Part shown: positions 13,546 through 23,998 of the stretch, piece after piece
Position numbering within the stretch: position 1 is the first letter of the stretch
How the letters are laid out: the number at the start of each line of letters is the position of its first letter
DNA from: Dipetalonema caudispina
Taxonomy: Eukaryota; Nematoda; Chromadorea; Rhabditida; Onchocercidae
DNA: 64,000 nucleotides
Reading direction: 5' to 3'
NCBI GenBank assembly: GCA_013365325.1
Contig: JABVXV010000058.1
Coordinates: forward strand, 210,679 to 274,678
Program-made: the position numbers and the translations under genes
The notes under the pieces: generated by a model
What the model was told of the DNA's origin: nothing
The model's input: the letters and a program-made list of their open reading frames with translations, nothing else
Databases searched by the model: none

Positions 13546-14341
13546 AATTTCCTTCTCAAATTTTCAATTTTGAAAAAAAAGAATCAAAGATGACAAGCTT
13601 ACGGAAATAAAGTTCCTCCACGTCATACAATTTATTAATATTAAAACAGCTAGATTCTAAATAATTTCTTTCCAACTTAACTTCCATTTTCAAATTTTTC
13701 TTTAAATTATATCTGTTACATATCATCAATGTCTATGAAGGGTGTACGTGACAGAGGATAACTTCCAAATTTCCTATTCAGTTGCCATTTCTTACTTTTT
13801 GTGGAATGAACGAAACAAACACTTCAATTGAAAGGGCAGTAAGATGTGCGGAATTGAGAGAGAAGAGATGAACAAAGATTCAAGAAATTACTTAAGATAC
13901 CATTTATACCAATCATAATTAACTTAAAACAATTACCTAACTAACCAGCATCCCTTCCCGTCCATCCTCGACCAACCAATACCTTCCCCCGTCCATCCGC
14001 AATCTCAACCTACCTTGCTGACGACAAATGATTACACTTCCACTTCTTCCTTTCGCATTCTGTCTTCCAACTTTGCAATGGCGATGATAGTCTGCTTCGC
14101 AAATTTCTTTTCTCCCTGCTTCCTCTCTAAGCTTAAAAGTCTATCTTATTCGCCGTTCAGTTGTTCTCGGATCATCCGGCAGTCTCCATTATCAATCGGA
14201 ATAGCTTTTCCGGTTGAGATGGTGAGTGAGAATACGGGTTGAGGTCATAAGGGGAAGTTTTTGGTTCCTGGTGGACGAGAAAGAGTTAACCGGAACTTGA
14301 AGTTCTCGGAGGTCAGCTTGTTGCGAGCATATTTCTTTTTC
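13546..14341. other. Intergenic region with the probable SPRING1 promoter
   Basis: The first part may hold the rest of the mariner relic but is too decayed to recognise. From about 13930 the plus strand becomes C-rich and richer in GC than the surroundings. No gene is supported. On the minus strand at about 14200-14030 there is a coiled-coil-like reading frame broken by one stop codon; I cannot name it. A donor-like site (ATG followed by GTGAGT) lies at about 14218-14226 on the plus strand and may end a non-coding 5' exon of SPRING1. Confidence 0.45.
13950..14000 (+). promoter_or_regulatory. Direct repeat in C-rich putative promoter
   Basis: The 11-mer CCCGTCCATCC occurs twice about 30 bp apart (near 13958 and 13988), each preceded by a CCTTCC-like run, with ACCAACCAAT between them. 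This sits 450-500 bp upstream of the SPRING1 start codon in otherwise AT-rich DNA. A role in transcription is inferred from position and composition only. Confidence 0.35.
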
Positions 14342-14453
14342 TTTTCCAGAAAGATGGATTGCGTGTTTCGGTGAGGTTGTATGGATAGTGGATCGACGGG
14401 AGTGGACAGCGCGTGGTTGGAATGCGCGAGAGAGATGTAAGGAGTATATACGG
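14342..14453 (+). promoter_or_regulatory. 5' leader of SPRING1: splice acceptor and two short upstream ORFs
   Basis: A strong pyrimidine-rich acceptor ends at 14349, so the first coding exon probably starts at 14350 by cis- or trans-splicing. Between it and the chosen ATG at 14454 are two upstream ATGs in other frames: 14353, closing after 6 codons, and 14381, closing at 14440. The SPRING1 frame itself is open back to the acceptor without an ATG, so an N-terminal extension from an upstream exon cannot be excluded. Confidence 0.5.
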
Positions 14454-16154
14454 ATGGCACATCATGGGAAAAGACTGATCATTCGGTCACTCCGAGCTAC
14501 CTATGTCCTTGCTTTTCTTTTTGCCTTCAGCTTACTTTACTTCGTTGTCGAGAATGGTCTTCTAACTTGGATTATACAAAATGCTTTAAGTATTTCTGGG
14601 GTAAGTCCCAATTCATTTTGTTTTATGCCGTATGTAAAATCATATAGATTTGTCTCGTAAGATGCAACTTCTTGAATAAACTCAACATATTTTTATTAAC
14701 TTTGAATTGTTTCTGGTGCATCAAAATTCTTTTGGATCTACGGTTAGTTTCCTTCTTACATTATTGGCGGGCATTTATCTTCCTGATAATAACCCATTTT
14801 TATAGAGTGTGATCTTTTGCACATTTTTTCATCTTTTAATCAAACATTAATTGAATGGTTGTAAGAGATGATTGACATCCATAGAACTTATGGTTTTCAG
14901 CAAGATATTGAGGAACAGATGTTAGACAAGTATAAGCTGACAGCACACAGACATATCCAATGGTTAGCAGATAGTACTGGACGAAATACAAATGCGGTAA
15001 ACGATAGTTTGGCGAGCGATGAAGGGAGGGCCTGCCGTAATACAATACAAGGAAGGACTTCTGTTACTGATGACAGAGGTAATTTGAATTCACATAAGGT
15101 AGGGCCAAGTTTATTTAATCTATTTTTGTAAATTCACAAGTTTTGGTTCTCAGAGTTCTCATCAGCTGAACAGAGTATACAGAATTTGAGGTATTCAATT
15201 TTTCTTGAATGAAAAACTGATTTTCAATCTTTATATACCGTGGCTAGCAAAAGTATCATATGCTTCTCATCTTTCTCATCTCACCATGGCTTGCTTTATA
15301 GAAAGATAGAAGCAAGTTTTATTCCTAGCAAAGTTGTTAGTTTTTTGTTGATATCAAATTCCCGGTCATTGTCATCTGACAGCATTTTATGCACGTTTTC
15401 GTACATTCAGGTTACACATGTGAAAGAGCTTTTCTGATGTCAAATGGTTGCTGCGAAGTGGGCACTCAATCGGTACGCTTTAGCTGCGCTTGGTGTGACC
15501 TTTATACCGGTTGTTGTTCGCACTACGAGCAGTGCGTTTCCTGTTGTTTGAGACCGGAACAGGTACATTTTTAATGCAGTTAAATTAAAAATTAAAGGAA
15601 ATAATGTGCTGTTTTATGCTGGACTGCTGCTTTTATCATAACAAATACTTCGTGCTAGCTGAGTACCTGGAAATCTGACAGAACAACTTATTTAGTTAAA
15701 TTTTACTAATTTTTGCCAAAAAATATGCTTTTGTAGAAAAACATACTGCTGGAAATGATAGAGTCAACGTCTGGGCATCGATTACGACAGATATTGTCTG
15801 CGACAGACCAGTTCGAACTTTGCATGCTTAAATGTCGCACTTCTTCAAATGTAAGGACATGAAGTTTGAGATTTCGAATTTCCAGATACTCTGCTTTGTC
15901 CAAGTGCTTCGCTTTTTCTTTTCTGAAGTAAAAGAAAAGCTGACTTAATTATTGTTATGAAAGCATACCGATGTAACAAGAATGGGTAGTACTACAAATT
16001 GAACGCTAAATGTTTTCATTGAATGACATTGCAGTTTTTTTATAACGAAGTGAATGCATTTCTTTTCTAGAGCATACATTCGGAAAACAAATACAAAAGC
16101 GAGAAGATGAAATACTGTTATAAGCAGGAGCCGACTCGCCCGTTTTCACGATAA
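14454..16154 (+). CDS. SPRING1: SPRING1/C12orf49 orthologue, SREBP-pathway regulator (Golgi membrane protein)
   Basis: In mammals this single-pass Golgi protein supports site-1 protease and SCAP function, and so SREBP activation; in a nematode the target would be SBP-1 signalling (inference). Five exons with consistent phases: 14454-14600, 14901-15078, 15411-15562, 15737-15850, 16071-16154; 224 residues against about 205 in human. The N-terminus has a short basic stretch followed by one membrane segment at about residues 15-35. The luminal part carries the family hallmarks: CRNTIQG, then GYTCE, NGCC, and the dense cysteine block CCSHYEQCVSCCL, followed by FELCMLKCRTSS. Splicing exon 2 at 15078 rather than at the later GT at 15099 restores the conserved GYxCER join. 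TMEM209 follows on the same strand about 1.07 kb downstream. Confidence 0.93.
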
Positions 16155-17222
16155 GAATGCTTAGTTTAAGCTATTTTACGGTGAAAATTTAGATAACTTC
16201 ACAATATCGGGTTACTCTTAATATTTTAAAGTGGATTTTATGTCTTTCTCGTTGTGCATGATTTCAATTCGAGTTATATTCTTAAGCATAAGTTTTATTT
16301 ATTATGAAATTTTTCTTATCAGTAATGGTACTACTACTTCATATATGATTGTAATATATGCTTTGATCAAGGTACTTTCTCTCTACGTAGAGTAAGTATC
16401 GAAGTGCTTTAAACTATTCAAAAAAGTTTTATTCTGTAGTCGATTTTGTACAGTCTTTTTCGGATATGTTGGTTACAAGCAACTTTTACAAAGTGCATGT
16501 TTTGATGCAACATTAAGATTTAGTACTGTGACGAATTTCATCTTTTAAAGTAGTAAATAAACTTTAATTTAAAAAAATATATAAATCTGTACATATCTTT
16601 CAGTATCTGGTTGTAGGCCTTTATTTTCTATGTTGTTATGTGTCATAATAAATTTTGTCAGCATTTTCATTCTTTCTTTTTGTTGATTTTTGAATATTCA
16701 TGTTCCTTCGTATAAAGAAATCATGAATTCAGGATTTAAATCCTCTGAGGAGCTGAAATAAACCTGTTCGTTTTTAGCGAACTGTTAGCATTAATCTTCA
16801 TATATATATTATATATGTATGTAATGGCAGCAGTTTCTTTATTACGCGTTATTCATTTGCATGTCTGTTTTGAATGCAAAGAAAAATTTATTGCTTATGT
16901 TTTACATTCCTTCCCATCTGGTAACGAAGTTTATTTTTCCAACTCTCGGGATAGTGAATTCATTTTTATAGGCATGTATTACTTTCTGCACGTAAATTTT
17001 GTTTTAAATTAGATTGTTCAATTGATCCCTTGGATTATTAAAGAAGTATTAGCTTAATAATTTTGAAATTCCGAATTATATGTAATTCATAAAAACATGG
17101 AAACTGTTAGTCTAGTGCAAAGAAAAAAAATGTGTGGTGTTTTGCGGTTTTTTCCAGTAAACTTCTGATTAAGGCGTATATAACTAATATGTCCCATAAT
17201 GCTTGATCAGTGACAATTGCAG
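16155..17222 (+). other. 3' UTR of SPRING1 and spacer to TMEM209
   Basis: AATAAA at 16556-16561 could be the SPRING1 poly(A) signal. An AT-repeat of the TATATATA type lies near 16800. The spacer ends at a splice acceptor (ATTGCAG, ending at 17222) 7 nt before the TMEM209 ATG, a likely spliced-leader site. No gene is seen in between. Confidence 0.5.
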
Positions 17223-17229
17223 TTATATA

Positions 17230-20200
17230 ATGAACTCATCATGGCATCATGGAACAGTTCTGCCAACAAAGAATAAACTGGATTTACTGCTTGCATTGGA
17301 ACGTGGAGCTGAAAGAGCAAGGTATGTGAAATAGCTGTGTTAGACTAATTCCTCGTGGTTTCCTTGATTAATATAGACCTAGTCTGCCCACTTGAGACCA
17401 TGTCAAATCACAGTATGCTTACTACACTATTCAGTTGATTTACTCTATGGATGAGGTATACCTTCCGTCAGTTGTTTTGGAAGGCTGTACACGTAGATTT
17501 GCACCTCAGGCTGGTCTAATAGTTCCAGAACATACTGACACACTTTGCATGGAACTGTTTTGATTTTCTTAACTTCAATTATTGAAAGATAGAATCAATC
17601 TAGACTCGAAAAAATCATGGAAATCTTAATTAAAACAATGCAATAATTAGTTACAGGCTTTGGCAATCGTGGCGGCAGGTTATAATTTGGATTTTGCCAA
17701 CAATCTGCTTCGTTTTCGATGTGAGTTACTTTGAATTGAAAGTTTATGCAGCTGATTTAGAAATTGAAATTCTCCCAGTTAAATAGATTCCGTTTCTGTT
17801 TTAAGGTTCTTCGCTATCTTGAATTTACTCTAGAAGCAGTTTTTTGGAATTTTTCTGATTTTATTTTTAGTTTAACAATAACTCCATTTTTTTGCTTTTA
17901 TTAATGACAAAAGTGAGTGCATGCATACACAGTAGAAATGTTTTCTTTTTAGATTTTCGCTTTAAATTATGCTATTTGCGCCAGTTTGATTTCTTTCTTT
18001 CTGCGATATGATAGAGTCTATTCTACAACGTATGTGGTCGAGATCACTGCACTTTTCATTTGTTTGTTGAATTTATTGGTATGTTTTTTCGAAGCAGCGA
18101 AATATTCTTATTTTATCACGAGGAGGATACCATCGAAACTTACACCACAGCAAGTCTCTTCACGTGGGACCACCGATCAAAGTGAGATTTAGCGTTTTGC
18201 AAAGGAACTTTTTAATTTCAAGAATTTTGTAGAAATATTCGTGTAGTGCTTGTTATTGATCTCGATTTAGAAGGTGTTCAGTTTAAGAGACATAACAAAA
18301 CAGTTATTCATAGGAAAGGACTTGGATTCGCGGGTTGTGAGGAGTATAGTTGTAAAGAGTGCTTTTTGCATCTCATAAACATGATACTGGCCTAACATTT
18401 TGGATGAAACCAATTTTGATACTCTTTTGAAGAAGATAGTCTTTGTTTAATAAATATTTTAACTTCATTTTTCCAGGTAGTTGCAGCATTTTGTCACATC
18501 CTCCATCAAATAGAAATTTTATTGCACACTGGCTTTCGGCTTTACATTTTGGCAACTGGGCAGCACAATCTCCGAAAAATCCATTTTCATCAAATCATTT
18601 AAGGCATAATTTGACTAGCCCTTCAATTGGGTCATCATTTAATAGGTCAGTTGATCTCCCAAAATTTCCATCTATTATAAAAAAAAAATACACATACAAG
18701 CGAATTCAACCAAAATCCGCAGCTACCGTCTTTTGATATAAATTAGAGTCCTCAGCGATCATTTGGACCAAATCTCATATCGTTTTGTATTGTTTCTTAA
18801 AAGATCTCAAACATGCCAGAATTTTCTCCAGATAATCAATATGTAGCTTTTTTAAAACATTCTTAGGCGATTTTTTCACTTGAAATCAAAAATAGTGACA
18901 TTTTTCAATAACTTTTAAATAAAAGTTTTCAGTCGAAAGTCAGGAATTGCTTTTGCCGACAGCGCCTTGTTTATACATTCAACACCACTGGTTGACCATC
19001 ATTGCTCATATACAGAAAGACATTCGAGTCATTCTCTACCATTATCTGCTAAAGTTGGTTCAAGGACATCACTTCGCAGTCGTCCGACATCTTCAATTCA
19101 GACAAATAAGCAGCTGGAAGAGTATCTTCAAAAAAGGTGAGAACGTGCATCGGGAAGTATGACGGTATTAAAGCAAATACTGCAAATAAAAACCACCACT
19201 TGTGGAGTGCGGCTTTTATTTGAAGCGTTTGCTATTGAGCATGTTAATATATGCTTGACCTTCATCTAACTATAGTTACACTATGAATATAGTTTGTTGA
19301 GGAAAATATATGAATTTGAAGATATAAAACATATGAAGTCATTCTGATCACAATGCATTTTGCTGAGAGTTTTATTATTACTTTGGTGAGGATAAGGATG
19401 TTAATTAGATCCACTTTCATGCTTCCACGATGGGGAAGTTTAAAAATTGAGCAGTTGCATTCGTTAAACTGCGAAGGGTACTAATCTAATGCACTTTTCT
19501 TTACTTGGGCTACATAATGTGTCGTTTAGTCACTTAGTATAGAAACTTCCGTATGGTGACTTTGTCGATAGTCGTAAATTCGGCAGACGTCTTCCTTTGC
19601 ATCACAGAAATATCCAAATTCCAGTGCTGTGAAAAGATAATACGTTGTAACAGAAATATCAAGTATAACAAGAAATTTCATTTGAACTGGGATCAAAGTT
19701 TTCCAGTCCTCGAGACAATGAGTTATTCAAAAGTGCCGTAACATCATTTTCAACATCATTTGGTTCATTGTCATCTCCCGGATCCGAGCGTATCAGTGGT
19801 TTTTCTCAGCCATTCCGCTTGGCATCTTCCAAAAATAACAGTTACGAAGTTGGAACTGCCATGTATGATGATGAACAAGGGAGAGTTGCAGGCGATGAAA
19901 ATAGTGTTGTTTCGTTGGTAACAGGTATTGTTTAATTGTGCAGTGTGTTATAATATACATTAGTTTAACTAATATATTAATATCAGTTTAGTTTTTTATC
20001 TCTGAAAATTTATGTGCTTTCTTAGAATATGAAGATTTAAATTTCAAGATAATTCTAGTCGAGCGTTCATCAAGTCATGTCAAACGCATAAATTTGTCCT
20101 GATTTGATTTCCCATAGATCAAGAAAATCAAAAATGTCATGGTACCTTGTGCCAAGTTTAATATTATTGAACCAATGTGGAATGTGAACATGTTGTACTT

Positions 20201-22642
20201 AGTCTGTATTACCTTCGAGAAATGCCTCAGTTCTAGTGATGGTGAAATCGTCAATACTCTCAAAACACATTGTGCGTATATAGGTTCGATTCACATTTTT
20301 ATTCAGGCAGTCGTATAATGGTAACTGACAAACGCATATCGTTATCGCCAATACCGCTGAATTTGATTGAACTCGGTAACGAATTGACTGCTGAAAATGG
20401 CAAAGGTATGGCGAGTGATGGGACAGACGTTACACGAAATGCTGATAATGATAGCATCACATTTCGTGTGAATTACAACGCTGCAAAGCGGTCGCCAAAG
20501 AGAGGACGAAGTTTGTGAAATTCGACTTGATTTTGAAATTTATGCCTCAAACTTCACATTATTAGTAGTTTTTAAATATATTATAGTGAGCAAAATGAAG
20601 ATATCAGTTTGTTTCCTTCGGCTATTAAGTATGATGTATTGAAATGGATATTCATTTAAGGGATGGGATTCCTTAAGATTCAGTTTTTGTTCCAGAAATA
20701 TGACACTGTTTTGCTATATTTTAGAAGATGGGTTCTTTCATCGCATATACTTCGTTTGAATTTTTGTCTGAGAAGTTCTTGATATCCAACCGAAGTTTAC
20801 AGGGTTTACTCCTCCGTTGCTTCGTCGATCAGAAAGTTATGAACGTCGTCGGCATTCTAGCTTGTCTCCACATTCACATTCTGGAAACCAAATTTCAAAT
20901 GCTGTTCAGTTGAACGGAATTGAAAGCAGTCCTACTGGCAAGCAAATACCGATTACTTCTTCGGAAATACTGAATCAGTGAGAGTTTTTGTATTATAGAT
21001 TCTTTCCTTTTTTTTTTTTTGCGATTAAAAAAGATTTTAAATGATGAAAGTTTTTAAAATAGCTCACGTTTTGTGTTATAGATATAAAATGGACGCTGAA
21101 GACTTCGCTGTCGCTGAACGTAATTTACGCTCCTGGATTTGTCAAACAATTTTACGTCCTCTTATTGTAAAAATTGATGAAATTAATGCTGTCTTTATAA
21201 AGGCATGCTTTTTTTAATTTCGAAAATTTTCTTCGAATTAGTTTAAGAAGCTAAATGAACTCATCGTCACCGTAGAATAACTGATAATAACCTTTCAGTT
21301 AACTACTTTTTAAAAATCATATAAATTGCAATACAATACTCACAAACAACAACCCATTGTTGATCTCAAATGAATTTTTGGAATTGTAAAGATATCGAGC
21401 ATTCAGTGAAAACTAAGCCTAGATAGGAGGATCGAATGAGTAAATTTATTCACAAATGATGAATTAACTCAAAAATGGGCAGAAAATTTCAGTCTCATGC
21501 ACATTTGCATCTGAAAATCGGGCACTCTTCTGTAGAGGCGCTTCAAACTGCTGCTTCATCGAAGAGTGATTTGCTGAAGTCAGCCCTGCCATACATCTTG
21601 CCATATCTCAAAATACATGAAAAACAATCCTATCTGATTAAACGATGTCGGGAATTGTCTGCCGATGTCTGCATCAGAAATTACAATTGGCAAGGTGGAG
21701 GATATGAACCTGTTGAAAGGAAAGAAGAAGGTTGTTATTCCAATTCAGTCTTAGATTAAAGTTCCTGTCTTTTTTCTTTTTTTGAGTTCACTGATTTCTT
21801 TTTTAGTTTTCCTCCTTTTCAATTAGGACGAAAAATTGCACATTGAATTGAATGGTATTTAAAAATTAATTAGATGTTCAGAAACTTTTTGATTTAATTA
21901 AGAAATAACGAAATGTGCACTTCAGGTGAACAGGGTTATTCGCCAGCAGAGCGGGCGTGGGGCCCGCATTTGCCAACAGATGCCCAGCTTATTTGGTCAT
22001 GGTTTGCAGTTTACATGGATGCACGGTAAATTAATTAATTATGATAGGACTCATAGACTGGAAAGTTTCAGTCTATATATAATTACTGTTAAAGTTAAGT
22101 GCTAACTTAAGTCTTTATTTAAAAGCGCGAGTGAGCGCTTTCCGTAAAAAAACTAGTATGATAGGCTCACTTGAAGTGTGTAGAGCCTTAAATTTTTTTT
22201 TTACAGGATGGGAACAAATCCTTTGGTGAGTGATATCGAAATGCCATTCTCTTCAATTTTCTACCTGAAAAAGCCTGCAAAGCCTTCGCCATTGCAGTGT
22301 ATGAAAAAGTCTTTCTATATTTATCAGGTATTAACTGAAAAATTTTGCGTTTTGTCATTGTATTTTTTGTCATTCCATTTAACCATCAGGTCCGTCGGTT
22401 CAATAGTTAAGTTTTGGGACATCCATTAAGTTTACTATACTTTTCAGAGTAGCATGCATCCTCCACATTTTGAATTGGTGTTGGATGGTGGCCGTGAACG
22501 TTTCGAAGTTGATCGTGGCACGAAAAATCTTTGGAGAACAATATTGCTTTTCATACAGCATATTCGATTGTTTAACGATGGTCAACTGGCCAATATAAAA
22601 ATTGATGAAAACGGCATCAATCTTGCTTGCGTTCTGGAGTAG
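17230..22642 (+). CDS. TMEM209: TMEM209 orthologue (nuclear-envelope transmembrane protein)
   Basis: Human TMEM209 is a nuclear-envelope protein linked to the nucleoporin NUP205; its exact job is unsettled. Thirteen exons with continuous phase: 17230-17321, 17657-17720, 17953-18181, 18477-18645, 18933-19136, 19707-19924, 20307-20510, 20803-20977, 21082-21202, 21493-21730, 21926-22025, 22207-22327, 22448-22642; about 709 residues against 561 in human, the excess being in the Ser-rich middle. Two hydrophobic segments lie near residues 35-62 and 72-105, the expected N-terminal pair. The C-terminal half matches the family closely: LRSWICQTILRPLI, ALQTAASSK, LPTDAQLIWSWF, YIYQSSMHPPHFELV, and a final NGINL block. 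Exon 9 ends AAG|GC, a GC-AG intron; this choice aligns 30 residues with the human protein without a gap. The donor of exon 7 (A|GTTTGT) is weak but gives the only open join. The start follows an acceptor by 7 nt. Confidence 0.92.
22092..22141. repeat. Two adjacent short hairpins in TMEM209 intron 11
   Basis: Two inverted repeats sit back to back: AGTTA/TAACT arms at 22093-22107 with a 5-nt loop, then perfect 7-bp arms AAAGCGC/GCGCTTT at 22122-22128 and 22135-22141 with a 6-nt loop. The second is GC-rich against an AT-rich intron. Confidence 0.5.
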
Positions 22643-23998
22643 ATGCTGTTATAAATGATAATGACAGGGATTTTTTTAAGTTTCAGATGAAAATTGTAAC
22701 CTCCTTCAGCTTTAACTGGTTGAATTTAGTACGCTTTTCAAAAAAAGTAGGAAGTTCTCGTTTTTTCGCCTTCTCCCTAGTCTTCCAAATTACCTTCCTA
22801 CTTTAGTACTTTTTGAATGACGATTTAAATTCCAAGTGGCTGGATAGTTCACTATTTATATAGATCACATCTCACAGATTTCGAAACTCTTAAAATTTTA
22901 GTTAATTTGTACAGTCGTTTTAAACTGCTTCATCCAGTTTTCCTGAATTGATCAGATCAAAAGAGTCATAATCATTTAACATCCATTATCAAGGCGGTTG
23001 CTTTCATGAATGTTATCTGCATTTATTTTTTAGTATGCTTTTATATTTCATTGCAATTTTTTTTACCAATAACATTATTTTCTCATCTCACTCATTTGCC
23101 GTACAAATTATAGAAGGACCGAAAGATCTCATTCCTGCTTCGAAAAAGCATTCAAATCCTTCTACACTGTGTTGCAACTTTAGTCGCCGTTTTTCGCTCT
23201 GAATACTAAGTTTTCAATATGGGAATTGTCAGCAATCACTAATTAATTTCCAGAATAGTTCCACTCTACATCTTCTTAATATAACTTTGAATGAGTGTTG
23301 TATCCCTAAATATGATGTCTCCATACATTTTTTTATTATGGATTTGTTAGATTTATTTTAATTTGCCTTTAGAACTAGATTTTGCTTGTTTCAAAGGCTT
23401 TCTACAAATCCCATGCTTCAATTTCCATTCATATCGAATTTTCGTTGATGAAACGAAATTATGCCATATCTTACAACTGCAATGATATTCAAACGAAATA
23501 TACAGATCGGATGTTTGTGGAGGAAAGTAAATGGTAGTTATAAATAAACATATCAGAAGATGTTGCTAGAAATTATCTAATAAAAGTAAGGAAAAAGCGG
23601 AAAACTGAGATCATGAAGAAAGGAGGTACAAGCGAGAAGAATTCATATCACTAACATAAGTATGCATAAGTGCCATCGCCAGTACTTTCAGTATTACCAT
23701 AGAGTAGCCTTTGAAGCCAAGTCTATATGGATAGAACAATCACTACTACTAGGACTTCTATTACTTCCAAGATCACCATGATTGTCATTGATATATCAGT
23801 AGTTCCAGTACGTCTACTACTGTACCATAATTGTTAATTTATGCTAGTGCCACTGTTACTCCATACCGGATCACTTCTCTAATTCTTCTAGCTTATATCT
23901 TTGCTATTACACTTCACTAACTGATCATTACCGCCATTGCTACTACCACTGCTTTTGCTATCAATTTGTTATAACTCTATAAAAAGTGTAAACAGTCG
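22643..23998. other. Tail-to-tail spacer between TMEM209 and epac-1
   Basis: This holds the 3' UTRs of two convergent genes. No coding sequence is seen. About 23680-23950 is a degenerate trinucleotide-rich tract, ACT/ACC-like on the plus strand and so AGT/GGT-like in the epac-1 sense direction, directly behind the epac-1 stop codon at 23999-24001. Confidence 0.5.
23680..23950. repeat. Degenerate trinucleotide-rich tract in the epac-1 3' UTR
   Basis: Scattered short runs such as ACTACTACT, TACTACC and ATTACC occur far above background across about 270 bp, with no perfect array left. It looks like an old (ACT)n-type microsatellite. On the epac-1 strand it would be transcribed as a GU-containing 3' UTR segment. 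Confidence 0.4.

Noticed and set aside
20278..20296. GGTTCGATTC resembling a tRNA B box
   Set aside because: No matching A box, acceptor stem or anticodon arm; it lies in a TMEM209 intron just before exon 7.
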